Counted from the first letter of the stretch, positions 22,342-36,045 are shown. The stretch: DNA of 64,000 nt from Helianthus annuus (GCF_002127325.2 NC_035441.2:154905122-154969121); one strand, 5' to 3'. Notes: generated by a model from the sequence alone, not told the origin. Made by a program: numbers and translations.

Positions 22342-25300
22342 CGTGTGTAGGTAGTGATACAACGCCCTAAGCAAACCCGGCGAAGTTTACGACACAGGAA
22401 ACGCAAAATTGTGACTTCATGTCCCCACTTTTAAACTTCTACTTGTTTTCTAAACTTGGGGAAAATACATGTGTTATGGTATGTTGAATATTAAAACTAA
22501 GGAATGATACTTTAGATCATGTCACGAATAGGGTGCCATAAGCACCATTAACCAATTACATACCAAGACCGCAGAACAAAGGTTAGATCTAATGGGTTTC
22601 AGGCAAGCACACTCTTGGCCACACTTTTACCAAGAAGTGCTTTTGCGTCTCTAGTCGTGAATCGACAAGTAAAAATGCCTATGGTTTGGATGCTTCCTAT
22701 GTCGTGTCACATTTTAATGGCCTTGCAAACCATTAGCGGTCTCGATTTCCTTACATTTACAGAAGTACATATTTCAGTACAATTACATGTCATGTTTTCT
22801 ACAACAAATGCTTAACTGTTTTACACAAAACTGCATGAATTCACACCAACATTATGTTGACGATTTTCCAAAACTCACATGTATTTCAGGTAACTAAAGT
22901 GGATGTGCGTGCGGTTTCACCTTTGCTCAAGAATGTCGTTTGTGTTTTTAGTTACTATGTGTCAAGACTCCTATGCCCGTTTTGCTGGGTTTGGTTGTTA
23001 TGTCCCATCCTGTGTGGTGATATAAGGATCAAAACCTTTATGTTTGTCTTTGAATAATGTTGTAAACTTTTCAGACAATATTTTATGCTGTGATGTAAAC
23101 TCAAAACTTAACTTATGTTTTTAGTTATGTAATGTTAATGGCATTTGGAGTTATTTTATGATCATGTAGTATGTTTACCATTCGTATGCAATGAGAACTT
23201 TTCAAGATCACACCTCGTGCTTCCGCCTTAGAAAGTGGTGTGACATGTTTTGTGTACGAAATACTTACCACGTCGTTGTTTTTAGGAGGGTCTGATGTCC
23301 CTGATTCTTACGATGAGAGAGTAAATGATGACCACGCGGAGGAGGTCGTGTCCAGCTTTCGTTCTTATCACAAGGAACCATTGTTGCCATACCTGAACGA
23401 GGTAAATCATTTATTACTTATTTGTATTAGGTGTTAAACTTACCATTATCTTTTACCCGTTGGTTATTTTTACTTTGTTGCGCCTAGCGGAATGTTGTTG
23501 CCAGACCTGAACAAGGTAAACATTTATTTACTTATTTGAAACAGAAGTTAGATTTACCATCATCTTTTAACCATACGTTCTTTTCAGGTTGATGTGCCTA
23601 GCGGTGATTACAGTTACGGGTGTGAAGAAGGGTATGATGCCTCGTACAGACAAGAAAACTATGGCAACAACTTTTTCGTTAGTGATGCCTTGTATGTACA
23701 ACAAGACGTTGGTGAGCATTCTTACGCCCAAGAGTCATTCTTTGACGAGCAACCCACTTACCAGGATGAGTCATTGGTTGACGAGCAACCCGCTAACCCA
23801 GAAGTTTCGTACAAAACAAATCATGTATGAATGTTATATATATTTTGTTATAATATTTACTATAAACGTTGTATATTTTTGTTAAAATATTACTGTAAAT
23901 GTTATATATTTTTTCCATTTATGTTGTTTAGGATTTTATGTCCCGCGATGAGTTAGAAGTTTGGGTAAAACAAAGGGGTTTAGATAACGGATACGTTATT
24001 GTTACTAGACAGTCTAAGAATCATAGGATATGGCTCCAATGTTGTCGTAGCAACGAGCATAAGAGTAAGGCCACGATTAGGAAAACCAACAACAAAAAAT
24101 GTAAATGCCCTTTTATGGTGATAGGGTTTTTCGACCAAAGTCTTCACGCTTGGCGGATAGATAATCAACACAAGAATTATACCACGATACATAACCACGG
24201 CCTTGCCAAACATCTAGATGGTTACGTGTATGCCAGGAGAATCACACGTAATGAGTTTAGATTGGTGCATGAGCTGAAAGATCAAGACATAGAGCCCCGT
24301 AAAATCTGAAAAACCATAACCGAACAGAACCCTAAAAACAAGTGTGTTCCTAAGGACATATACAACACTCGCCAAAAGATTAGGGCCCTAAATTTCAATA
24401 AAAAAACGTCTCCCATGCAGAGACTAGAATAAATCCTCCAGGAGAAACAGATGACCTATTTCACGTAGGAGGATCCCCCCACCAACACTATTGAGAATAT
24501 ATTTTTTGTCATAAAAGTCCTTCAAAATGTGGTAGGATTCCCGCATGTGCTTTGATCGACGCGGCCTTCAAAACTAACATGTACAATCTTCTATTTTTCA
24601 AGTTATGGGTATGGCGTCGACAAACCAGACCTTTTATGTTGCGAATGCATTTATTTCAAATGAGCAGGAAGTAACGTACGTCAGGGTCCTGGAGATGATC
24701 AGGTCTATGTTGCGCAAGTGTATGGAGCCGCGTGTAATTATTACGGACAGAGACCAAGCCCTTCTAAACGCGTGTCAAAAAATATTTCCGAACGTACACA
24801 TATATCTTTGCAGGTACCACATTTTACAGAATATCGTAAAATACTGCAAGAATTCCTCTACTCAACCGGAATGGGAGGACTTTACTCGTGCATGGTCGAC
24901 AATGTGTGAATATCCGAACGAGGATTTATACGACTATAACGTCACCAACCTTCATAGACACCTTGTCAGAGACCAACGTGAATGTAAGTTTTGTTTAAAA
25001 TTTATACATTAATCTAAATAGATACATAATTTGAATATATTTTATATTTTCAAATGTTTTTTTTACATGTGGGATAACGGGTTAAAGACATCCTGTTTGA
25101 AATTTATATATGCGTGGACCAATCTAACAGTCAACTTTCACCAAACTACGACAAATAGCTGAGAGCGCACATACTCATTTAAAAAGACAACTTACAAATC
25201 ATAAATGCAGTCTGGATACCCTGGTGATTAAGGTCGATGATTTGGTATTAAAATGATATAAACAAATAAAGAAAAGTTTGGAAGAAAGTAACTCCAAGTG

Positions 25301-25404
25301 AATGAATGACCACATTGCGATTCCTTTGTTTCATAATCTACTTCGTAACATTTCCACCCATGCTCTTAGCCTACTAATAAACGAGCTAAAATGGAGACCA
25401 TCCA

Positions 25405-28400
25405 TGTCACACCCCGACCGCGTTAAAACAACAAAACCGCGGCGGAAACGTCGGGGAGTGGAGTAACAGAATCATTGTTTCACAACACATGGATATTGAA
25501 GTTATGTTTTATTGAATTAATAATTGTTTAACATTGTCTTGAAAATAAAATATACGAGTTTAAACATATTGTCTTTCTTGTTTTATGTCACTAAGGCCTC
25601 GTCTATTCCTACGTCAGCATGCATTATATTCATCAAACAACAGCACCTGAAACATATGTGAATATAAAGTCAGCATAAAAATGCCAGCGAGTACATAGGT
25701 TTTGTGAGTGTGTCCAATTCATGGCTCGTATACATATTGCAATACCTCGTACGACTACTAGAGTCGATAATTGAAAACCTTGTATTGAAAAGAGTTTGGC
25801 ATTGCAATATAATTAACCAACCAAAACAAGTTGGTTATATGTTTGTAAAACCTCGTTGCCATGAATCTTGACCCAAAACATTTGCTTTTGTAAACCAAGT
25901 AGTAAATCGTCTCGTGAGAAAACTTGTATGGTTTATATCATTTAGTAAATATCGTTGTGTGACATCGTTTGAAATCATTCGTCCAAGGGAACTAAATAAC
26001 GCCACGGAATGTAATATGATAAAAGCACTTATATATAAGAAGTACCAGTGGCGTATCTACCTTGCTTTTATCACATTACACCCGTCCCGTTATCTAATCA
26101 CTTACCATAAACCAATCGTTCAAAATCATTCAATTCATCTGTGTTATCAATCGTTCAATCATTCGTGTCATAAACCATCGTTCAAGCATTCGTGTTATAA
26201 ACCATCGTTCAAGCGTTCGTGTTATAAACCATCGTTCAATCGTTCGTGTCATAAAACCATTTGTTTAATCGTTTGTGTTTTAATTGTGAAAACAAACTTT
26301 TGGTTGTTCTAGTTGAACACGTTCAAACCTGTGTGACTCATCTATACCACCAAAGGGTATCTTTAATCGACTAACAAACCACCATAGGGTTTGTTAAAAT
26401 AACAGGTTCTGTCGTTACCCATATTACCCCCATAACCATGGTGATAGTCCGATAACGGGATTTGTCAAATCCTATGGTACCATAACATACTACTGCTCAG
26501 CTCGGCCAAAGCTAATGAATGTCATTCGTGTTATGTATCAACGCACCAACAAGTTCGTTCACATTATTGAAATCGTTGTGTTTAATATAAACCATAGTAC
26601 TTGTTTTTGAAAACTCGAAATCATTTAACACATATGAATCACCCTAAAAGAATTGAAAGCATAAAATAGGGGAACTATGTACTCACTTGAGATTGCAAGG
26701 TATCATCGATTAAGTGAACTAACAAAGCTCGGGAAATCAAGGAATCAAGTGGCACCTAGTATCGGATCACTATGTTAATAAATCAGGACCTAAATCGGGA
26801 GATCGGGTAGAATGAGTTCTTGTAAACCAAATGAGTGTTGGAACTCATATGACATGGTTTAACAAAATTCTGATTTGATACCTATCCTAAGTGCTTTTGA
26901 CCCGTCATGACCCGTTAAGGTAGTCTACGCTACTTTAACGAGTCATTTGCGCAAATGCACATTCGGATGGTCTAACTAGTCCTATGATAAGTCTTATATG
27001 CCCTAACGTGTTTAATAATGTTGCATAATCAGTTTAAGTGTCAAAATTTAGGTTACATATGCTCAAATTGAATTTATGCGCAAAAAGGGCATTTTGGTCA
27101 TTTTTCTTAGGCATATAAACTACCTATCATACAACTAATCAAACGAAGTGACCATAAGGTATAACCTTGGAAAACTATTCCCTATACAACTATGGTCACA
27201 AAATATGTTTGGTCGGATCCTAATGATCGACCAAACGGGTCGGGTTCGAAAGTCTAAGCGGTTGTCGGGACCGCTTGACTTACGACCCTAAACATCACTA
27301 AACTAAAAGTGAGTAGTTAAACATGTTAAAACATGTTTAACTAAGTTAGAAAACTGATTTGATATCAAAACAAAGTGTTTTGATACCCGAAAATAGTTTC
27401 GTTGCAAAATGCACATAATCGTGCATTTTGACCGAAACTTTGACTCGTCTCTTCGACTAGTCAACGTGGTAATCAGTAGGTATAGTCGCAAGGGACTATA
27501 ACCATCGCGATTACGCTCACATTGCAATGTTCAAACGAACTTTGACTTGACCAAATCATGGTCAAAGTTGAAAGTCAAACACTGTTTGACTTTCTTGCTT
27601 AAAATAAATAAACAAGACATGAAAGAACACTTACAAGTGCTCTAAGGTGGAAAATAACACTAAGCATGCTCAGGTATGAGGCCTCCAACAAGTGTGGTAG
27701 CCTCAATTCAGAGCAAGAGTGAAAGAGAAAGAAGATGAGCAAGTTGGAATGATGAAGAACATGGGTATTTATAGGAAATCATGAACCTTTAGATGTTTTC
27801 CAAGTGTTTGTGTGATGATCAAGGAATAATCCACACCTTACACTTGTTAGGACCTGATTTGGGGACTTGGAGAACACACAAACCAGCCCACAATACCCAA
27901 AAACTAGGATTAAAACCAAGTTCAGCAGGCTGTTTTGCTGAAACAGGATTCTGCCCAGCATGGTTCCTCGCGGCCTGCGACCTATACAAGGTCTGGCTGT
28001 CGCGCCCCGCCTAGTACTCAGGCCAGACTTTCAGTTTTTGTCAATATTAGTCCCTGCAGCTCCGAAACTTGATTTTTGACGCGTTTAACACCCGTTAACC
28101 CCGTTTCAACGCTCTACAAGGATGTTAAAGCATAGGGGACTTGAAATATGCTTGGAAATATCACAAATGTCGGTTCGTTTGGTCGTACGATCGCGTTTTT
28201 CGGTTAGTTACGACGAAACTCGAACGAACGCGAAAACGATCCAAGTTACGCGATGAATAGTATTTTTGCATTCCTATCACTAAAATACAATATTCTAGTG
28301 ATTACAAAAATTTTTGGATGTCTGGATATGGTCAGAATGCGAGATATGCACGTATATGCAAACTTTCGCAGTTTTGACGCTTTTAGTCCCTATGATCAAA

Positions 28401-28859
28401 TTAGCGCATTTTCGCACACCGAACCCCTCAAAACTTATTTCTAAGCTATGTTAAGGGTATTTAGGGTGTGTTTAGCTTATGATCTTGTTCCGGAGTGTAC
28501 GTTGCTATACGAATTGGCAGACTTTTGCAGTTTGTTGCAAATAGTCCCTGTGATCAAATGAACTTGTTTTTGACACACCAAACGCTTCAAAACTTATTTC
28601 TAAGTTATGTAAAGGTTATTTAAGCTATGTTAAGCTTATGTCACTATTCCAGAATATTTGTCGCATTAAATTGATCACGTTTACGTAACAGTTTGCGTAT
28701 AACTTTCTAGAAAGTGATTTAGAGCTTGAAATCGAACTAGAATTGAAATGTGAAATTGTCATACATAAATAAACAAATATTGGGATCAAAACACATTGTT
28801 TCATTGATATTTGATATTGTTCTACATCGTACAGTGTTTACAAGAGCACAAATGTTACA
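25405..28859 (-). mobile_element. Solo LTR (3455 bp) inserted in the MULE coding region
   Basis: It begins TGTCACACCCC and ends ATGTTACA with a perfect 5-bp TSD ATCCA (25400-25404 and 28860-28864). No internal region, PBS or PPT is present, so it is the product of LTR-LTR recombination. The ends match those of the minus-coded Tekay-type element, hence the strand call. Removing it with one TSD copy joins the MULE coding frame without a shift. Confidence 0.85.
26137..26262. repeat. Short tandem array, about 31-bp unit
   Basis: Four imperfect copies of the theme TCGTTCAA(G/T)C(A/G)TTCGTGT.ATAAACCA lie head to tail inside the solo LTR. They are contiguous without unique spacers. Confidence 0.75.
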
Positions 28860-29880
28860 ATCCACCTTGCGCTCATTTGGATCAACATGTGGCTACCATC
28901 TGTACACGGGTTGTGGGTTGCTTTGTGCCTGTCGTTTGGAGAAATTGCAAAATACAAGTACTTGTAAGCTTATTTTACGATTTATTACATTGTTTTAATA
29001 TACGGGCAAGTGGGGCAATCGTTTTTTTGTTTGTAGAACGCATTAGTTGGCTCGACGATATAAACATCTTCTTTAGAAAACTTGACCTAAAACCATCAAC
29101 AATTGATAATGAAGATGTTGACCCGGAAAAAAGAATTCAATAATGTGAAATAGAAAATGCGTTCCGAACCGCCGCAAGTGAAGAAAAACATTATGTCGCA
29201 TATCAAGGTGGTGTTAAACCCACTTAAGAGCGATAAAAAATCGTCTGCCGTACAAGAAAACACTCGCAGGTGTCCAATATTAAAGGTCTAATAACAAAGG
29301 AGAGAACAAGTTGCTAGACATAGCTCAGTTGGGCCTTCCGAACAAAGAAGGTGCGACCCTCCCCGACACAACTCTTACGTACCATCGCAAGACTCTCTAA
29401 TACCACCTACTATTGCAATGTCTCAAAAGTCGCTAATGTGACACAGTCGTTCAACAACTTCCCGAAAAAAAAGACACGCGAGGCCATGGGTTTCCGTTAA
29501 TCCAGGCGGATGAATCGGTTGAAGATGTTCTCAAATATGAAATCAAATTCCAAAACTGTTCCACCCCTACATTTCAAGAATAAAAGTTGTCAAGCGGGTT
29601 AGACACTGTGGGTTCCGGGCTATGGCGAAGGTTTAGGGTTCGATCAACACTACTTTGGTTATATCTGGGGTGCACTAGTTGAGGAGATGACGGATGAGAA
29701 CAAAGAAATATGTGAGTACACTTTTAATAGTGATTTACCGGGAGACTACGACGCACAACTAAAAAGAATAAATTTTACCTGAGTTGGGAGAGCACCCATG
29801 GAGCATTGGATGGAGATGTCTCAGGCGGTACTCCTGTTTGCCAATAGGTTTGGTGTGGGGATACGATGGTGGCAGTAGGG

Positions 29881-30388
29881 ATATGGTTGGTGTTGGTGGT
29901 CGGTTAGATTTAGTAGTGGTGGTGCAAATTAGTTGGAGAGAGAGAGAGAGAAAGAGGAGATAGAGATAACTGTGAGAGATAAAGTTATGTCTGTATATAT
30001 ATACATATATATTAATTTATTAAATAAATAAGTAAAATTACCAATCTACCGTCATATGATCAGACTTAACTTAAAATTTTAACTTGGTTAGTGTTAAAAG
30101 ACGTAGGGTGTAATGGGTTTTATAAATAAAGGATTATGACTGTAATTATTGAAGTTAAAGGGCATCCATTACAACCCGCTACAAACATAAAGGACGAAAA
30201 ATGTAATTTACCCTTGATTTTTCTTTTTCGCCTGCTTTTTACCCAACTTGCTATTTTGATTTAAGCCCCTAAATAGATTATTCTCTAAGAGCTTGGATAG
30301 TACTAGTACAATTAGGCGGGGATAAGATTTTTTAATAGGGGGATAAGATTTTTTAATAGGTGTAGCCAACTCGCTCAACGGCCTTTTA
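29881..30388. mobile_element. Orphan MULE-type terminal region and short tandem duplication
   Basis: Position about 30040-30213 ends with a run whose reverse complement begins AGGGTAAATTACATTTTTCG, like the terminal repeats of the MULEs at 38141 and 48116. A GA-rich block lies at 29936-29965. The matching left end was not found, so only a fragment remains, joined to the MULE pseudogene. At 30316-30360 the word GGGGATAAGATTTTTTAATAG occurs twice in tandem. Confidence 0.4.
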
Positions 30389-30872
30389 GGCTACTCGGTG
30401 TGGGGTCATTTAGGCCCGGTCTAATCTGGCGACACCCCCTAACACCATTTCCGATGGGGCGGCGACGTCAAGAGGGGCTTGGAGAAGACGTTGAAGACGG
30501 AGCATGTGAGGACAAAAACATAGCTGTTGTCAAACGACTGGAATTTAAAAACAAAATTTTTTTTCTTTCCCACTTTATAAATATATATACCCTTTATTCC
30601 CTCACTTTTAACCCAAATCTTTCCAATCTCTCTCACTTTTTTATACACCACCATATTTTTATAAAATTATAGGCATGTCTTCTTCTTCATCATGGTGTTC
30701 GTCATCTTCGGGTGAGGGCGAATTATTTTTTATGAACTTCGTTACGCATGCAACATCGATGATTATGGAGGAGGAGGAGGAGGAAGAAACGTCGTCACAA
30801 CCGCAAACTATGGCAACCGCCTTAAACCGAGACCGAGAAGGTTATCTTTATTTGGTGAAAATAATATATTAA
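30389..30872 (+). mobile_element. Truncated PIF/Harbinger element, left end
   Basis: It starts GGCTACTCGGTGTGGGGTCA after a TTA (30386-30388), close to the end of the complete PIF/Harbinger derivative at 35487. It then holds the N-terminal part of a transposase frame. No right end with TTA was found; the copy seems to break off near 30870. Confidence 0.5.
30675..30872 (+). pseudogene. N-terminal fragment of PIF/Harbinger transposase
   Basis: The 65-codon frame starts with a serine-rich stretch, has a run of glutamates (about residues 33-40), and ends LNRDREGYLYLV. A Ser-rich start, an acidic patch and the NRDRE-type motif are typical of the N-terminus of plant PIF/Harbinger nucleases (ALP1-like). 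The catalytic DDE part is missing, so this is a remnant. Confidence 0.5.
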
Positions 30873-31436
30873 ATTTTTGGCAAATTGGAAAATAATAATC
30901 TCATCTTTCTAAAATAGGCCGATAATAATCCCAAGTCAGTTATTAGCCAATAATAATCCGACATTGTCCAATTTTTTTGTAAAATAGTCTGCTGTTAAAA
31001 TAAGCTTAACGGAGTTAAGTGTTTTTCCGAATTACAAACCGATGTTTTAGGACTTTTGATCAGAACGAGAATACGAGTCGATTGTTGAAAACTTACCTCG
31101 AAATTGGACGGTAGAAATTTAATGGACTTGCCTCCTCTACACCGAGTAGACTTATCCACTATCAGCACCCGCTAGGTAGAAGTTTGATGGAAAGGGGGCC
31201 CATTCGTTGATGATAATTGTCTTGAGGTTTGATTTGTAACTAAGCCACGTGAACGCCTATGTTTGAATGTCCTCCACAACTCTAGATATTGATATTCTAA
31301 AGTCTAAACTTCAACTTCATGCACACCAGATAGTTTCTTTCTTGCAGACCAAAGGAATGAAAGAGTTGAGTAAATGATCGAAAATTATTTTTTTTTTCTC
31401 ATTTTTCGACATCACACCTAAAAAATACAAAACTAA
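30873..31436. other. Gene-free stretch
   Basis: The word AATAATAATC recurs at 30890-30960 (CCGATAATAATCCCA), suggesting a MITE remnant. Nothing else is recognised. Confidence 0.35.
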
Positions 31437-32750
<1,314 letters not shown>

Positions 32751-32820
32751 CTAGTTTAATACCCGTCCGTTGGACGGGTTACGTTGACGTATTAGGTTGT
32801 GGGGTGTGGCATCGGCAAGG

Positions 32821-32859
32821 GGTCTCTCTCTCCCTCCCTCCCTCTCCCCCTCTCTCTCT

Positions 32860-32890
<31 letters not shown>

Positions 32891-32907
32891 CCTCTCTCTC
32901 TCTCTCT
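32821..32907. repeat. (CT)n microsatellite
   Basis: A nearly pure CT tract with CCCT interruptions, close to the Helitron 3' hairpin. Confidence 0.95.
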
Positions 32908-34594
32908 AACATAAGTAAACCTATGAACACAGAGAAATAAAATAGAGTCAAAATACACAAAAAAAAATGGTGAACATTTTTGTATTATGAAAGATCAAAA
33001 GACTGAAGCTGACATCCAAAAGTTTCGACGCTGGGATAAGCCCCAACCAGTGACGAACTGAATCTTCGGACCAAAGCTTTTTATTGCTGAGTTCCTAATA
33101 AATGGTGGTCATTTTTATTACATGCTAGCATCCAATGACCCGCTTTTGTATCCAATGGTTAGGAGCCCCCACCCTATTGTAGAAAATTACCCATTGATAC
33201 TCCTGGAGAGAAAAATCCACACCCAAAATGACGTAATTAATTGCAAACACTCAGATAGATATTAACACAATCACTTAGGTAATACCTTTTTACTCCCATG
33301 ACACACGCCAAACAAAAAATAGGATACCTGATATTACTAAAATCTCATTTTTTTTATAAGCTCAAACTTTTTACAACCCAAAAACTTGTAGAAAAACTAA
33401 GCCTGAATGAGACAATAAGCCCAAATTTTAACAATATTAGAATTGAAATGAGACCCTAGATATAATTGATAAAGTGTAGCCCAAGACTCAAACAATGATA
33501 TATTAAGTATTTGTTTTACTTTATCTATTATCGTTTTTTTTATCATAGTATGATTGCACGGTAAAAAAAATCGGGCTACCCCTAAATTAATGGGCTAGGT
33601 CCGCCACTGGTTATAGCTTTTAAGACCACAAGGAACGGGTGTGGAAAAGTGGCGTGGAAGTCACTCCACGTCGGGCACATTAGCCCGCATATGGCGTGGA
33701 GGGTGGCATGGTGGGTGAGGCAAGGCAATCTTCACCGGTGTTGAGGCATAAGGGATGATGACATGGCATGTTGTTGTTGATTGGTTGTTTCTTTGTAACA
33801 CGATCAAAGCTCTGTAGTTTGAACGTATGCCAAACGAATTTTGTAAAAATTAAAGAATTCACTCCAAGTAAGTTAGGTATACAATTGCAGTCTTGTAGAA
33901 CCCTAAACTAAGCATGTAACCATGTGTAGGTGGAAGAACCCCAAACAAATATGCAAAGCAAGAACTTTTAAAATTTAAACACTCAAACATCTATTTGTTT
34001 TCAACCCCAAGCAAGTGATACTTTCATCTACATAAATCTATTTCTAATTTCAGAACACCAGCGATTAAAAATAAACATAATAAAATACAAATTAAACTAA
34101 ATTGCCCAAAGAAGATGATAATTTAAAAAAATAATCATTACTAATCACAGTCAAAACCAAAAGAGAACGTGTACCCTCAGGGAGCATCTCCTAGATCTCA
34201 CAATCTGAAACATTGAGTATATTTGATTTCATATATATAATTAAACATCAAACAATAGCTGTTCAGTGAACATGTAAATCATAAAATAATGTATGATAAT
34301 TTACGTGATATTTGAGAAAAATATAGGGTATCCGTCAAATTAAAGAGGCTGACCCATTGCCTTTGTTCATTAAACCATTCAACTACTTGGTCTTTTGATA
34401 AATTTATGCTTTTGGGCATGTTCCAATAACCACGTACACATAGTACATCATGGATGGATACAAGCTAGATTGATAATTGTGGAATTAGCAAGCCAAAAAT
34501 CACACTTGTTGGTGTGTGGTTACTGGTTACTTCACCCAACTTTTAAAAACTCAACGTCTTTCCAAAACTATTGTACCAGCTAACCGACCAGCTG
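32908..34594. other. Gene-free stretch inside the putative Helitron
   Basis: AT-rich, with no coding frame accepted. A hAT-like end CCGCCACTG at 33603-33611 has no convincing partner. Confidence 0.35.
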
Positions 34595-35202
34595 TCACTG
34601 GGAGTTCTCCATTTGAACCGCAGTATGCAACGTTAAACACGGACGAAAAGCTTGTAGGTACTTTTTCGTAATTTCAATAGACATGTGTTGCTCATGTGAA
34701 AATTCCAAGTAGTCCAACGTGAGAATCAGAGTATCAGACAATTCGTCGAACAACTGGTGCGCAACAAAAACAGAACACTCTTAGATGTTGAATAAAACCA
34801 GTCACAAATCAATGCCTGCCACCACTCACCATCATCATATGCCTACCTTCAATACAAACATAAAATGTCAATATAATCTTTGTTTTCAAGACGCATAAAT
34901 TCATGTTAACAACTGTACCTGCATATGAGAAAGGGACATCTTTGGGTCTCGTAACGGTGGAGAGGGAAAAATTATGAGATCGGCGATGGCTAACCGAGAA
35001 TCGTGATCGTCACTTCCGACGTCGGAGGTCAAAAGAAACGGGGAGGTTCCTCCACAAACGCTGTTTTGTGGGGTTCTCATTGAGAAGATACAAATTGCAA
35101 TTGACCAGAACAGATAATAAACCAAATATGAACCCTAAAATCCCAATTTCACATTAGTAACGGGCATTACCTGTTAAATTGAACCTGCAGATCCTTAGCC
35201 AT
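34595..35202 (-). CDS. Unrecognised three-exon gene model, 123 aa
   Basis: Exons on the minus strand are 35202..35171, 35075..34919 and 34777..34595, with introns of 95 and 141 bp that obey GT-AG. The two junction phases are consistent: two bases plus one, then a clean codon boundary. The frame runs from MAKDLQVQFN through a Ser/Gly/Asp-rich middle to a charged helical C-terminus (LSDTLILTLDYLEF, ITKKYLQAFRPCL) and a stop. The ATG follows a CT-rich leader (TTTTTCTCTC), which is common for plant 5' UTRs. I recognise no family. It may be a short host gene, or the 5' part or a fragment of one carried by the surrounding Helitron. Coherent phases over three exons argue against chance; further exons could exist. 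Confidence 0.45.
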
Positions 35203-35769
35203 GAGAGAAAAAGGTTGAGGTAGAGAGAAGGAAGGCGAACATTGAAGTTTGGGAGAAATGAGACGCTGCAAGAAGTGTGAATCCATCAAAATAAACTCTG
35301 CTAAAAACTGCCCAAATTCATGATTTACTTCAGAAAACCCATAAACGCATATACCCGGAGAGATTAAATGTGATGGATTACTTACAATTTAGTATATCTG
35401 ATGTTGGGATCGGGAAAGAGGACGTACATGGTCTTTTGGTGCGTTTCATGGGGAGCTTGTGTCTTCTTCAATCCAAAAGCGAGTTAGGCTATAGGGTGTG
35501 GGGGTCATGGTTGGATCATGATTTGCCACATAGGCCCATTATTCATGCCCTATACCACCCCCTTCATTAAATCACGGTGGTTCGCGTGGATTAAACCACG
35601 ACAACCACGTCCCCCCTTTTTTCCATTATTCACGCAAACCCTAATCCCAACATCAAGAAAACGATCGCAGCAGCAAATTATTTTCCTTTGTTTGTGATAA
35701 TCAAGTTGCACAAGAAAAGAATAGCAGATATTTTGTTATATCTCAATCCACAGGTACTTGTTTTGCTTT

Positions 35770-36045
35770 GATCCATGAATTTTTAATTCACAATCCTAAT
35801 AATAATCAAGCTGCAATCGAAGAATGATATGTATTTTTAATTCACAATCGCATGAATTTTTAATTCACAATCCTAATAATAATCAAGTTGCAATCGAAGA
35901 ATGACACTGGTTTTGCTTTTGATCGTAATCTACACTGGTTTTGCTTTTGATCTATGATATGTAATTTTAATTCACAGCAGCAAAATTTTCTTTTAATTTG
36001 TTTAATTGATCTATGATATGTATTTTTAATTCACAGCAGCAACTA
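35770..36045. repeat. Short direct repeats inside the PIF/Harbinger derivative
   Basis: Words such as TTTTTAATTCACA, AATAATAATCAAG and TGATATGTA.TTTTAATTCACAGCAGCA are repeated three to five times with a spacing of about 40-70 bp. Confidence 0.7.

Larger units (their letters stand above)
5071..23245 (+). mobile_element. Outer solo LTR (about 3.98 kb) in MULE intron 1, split by the Tekay element
   Basis: The two parts are 5071-8151 and 22347-23245; the material between is the nested full-length element. It starts TGTTTG and ends GGTGTGACA (TG..CA), with TSD TGTTT at 5066-5070 and 23246-23250. The right end, a TGCTTCCGCC block then GTGGTGTGACA, matches the reverse complement of the Tekay LTR start in the same window, so this is probably a plus-oriented Tekay-type LTR. 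No PBS or PPT flanks it, hence a solo LTR. Removing it leaves a 58-bp intron, in line with the neighbouring 72-107-bp introns. An alternative left end at 5807 (TGTTACAC) was considered; it has no matching TSD. Confidence 0.6.
4967..29880 (+). pseudogene. Broken MULE transposase with FAR1-type and OTU-type domains
   Basis: Exon-like pieces lie at 4967-5047, 23286-23401, 23488-23515, 23588-23824, 23932-25404 and 28865-about 29880, and the gene is interrupted by two LTR insertions. Piece 1 has a stop at codon 3 (4973-4975). The piece from 23932 begins with a FAR1/WRKY-GCM-like DNA-binding domain (CPFMV, HNHG). At 24540-25000 comes the MULE transposase core (ATYKTNMYNLP-like start, ITDRDQALLNAC, CRYH), and at 28865-28970 a CxC..CAC zinc motif of the SWIM-like kind. 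At about 29590-29860 an OTU-type cysteine protease region follows (HCGFRAMA, EHWMEM, ANRFGV). Several stops and frameshifts (for example near 24307-24600 and 29630) show it is dead. It was presumably the autonomous transposase of a MULE whose left terminal region lies at about 4540-4966. Intron boundaries from 23402 on are canonical; the exon 1/2 phase is not resolved. Confidence 0.75.
32751..35401 (-). mobile_element. Helitron, minus strand; 3' end certain-looking, 5' end tentative
   Basis: Read on the minus strand, the 3' end is a perfect 8-bp stem (ACCCGTCC with GGACGGGT, 32761-32779, 3-base loop), a 6-base spacer and CTAG (32754-32751), with T as the next base. This is the Helitron signature. 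The 5' end is only a guess: a TC preceded by A at 35401-35400 on the minus strand. If correct, the three-exon model at 34595-35202 lies inside, in the element's own orientation. Confidence 0.5.

Noticed and set aside
5807..23245. Alternative left boundary of the outer solo LTR at TGTTACAC
   Set aside because: No matching TSD (TGAAA versus TGTTT), and the region left of it does not look like MULE DNA.
26137..26262. CRISPR-like short repeat array
   Set aside because: The repeats are contiguous and degenerate with no unique spacers, lie in an LTR, and the organism is a plant.
32751..32960. Minus frame rich in Arg/Glu/Gly
   Set aside because: It is the translated (CT)n microsatellite.
33046..33611. 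Possible hAT MITE from CAGTGACG to CCGCCACTG
   Set aside because: Only the first five bases of the ends agree and the 8-bp flanks (GCCCCAAC and GTTATAGC) differ.
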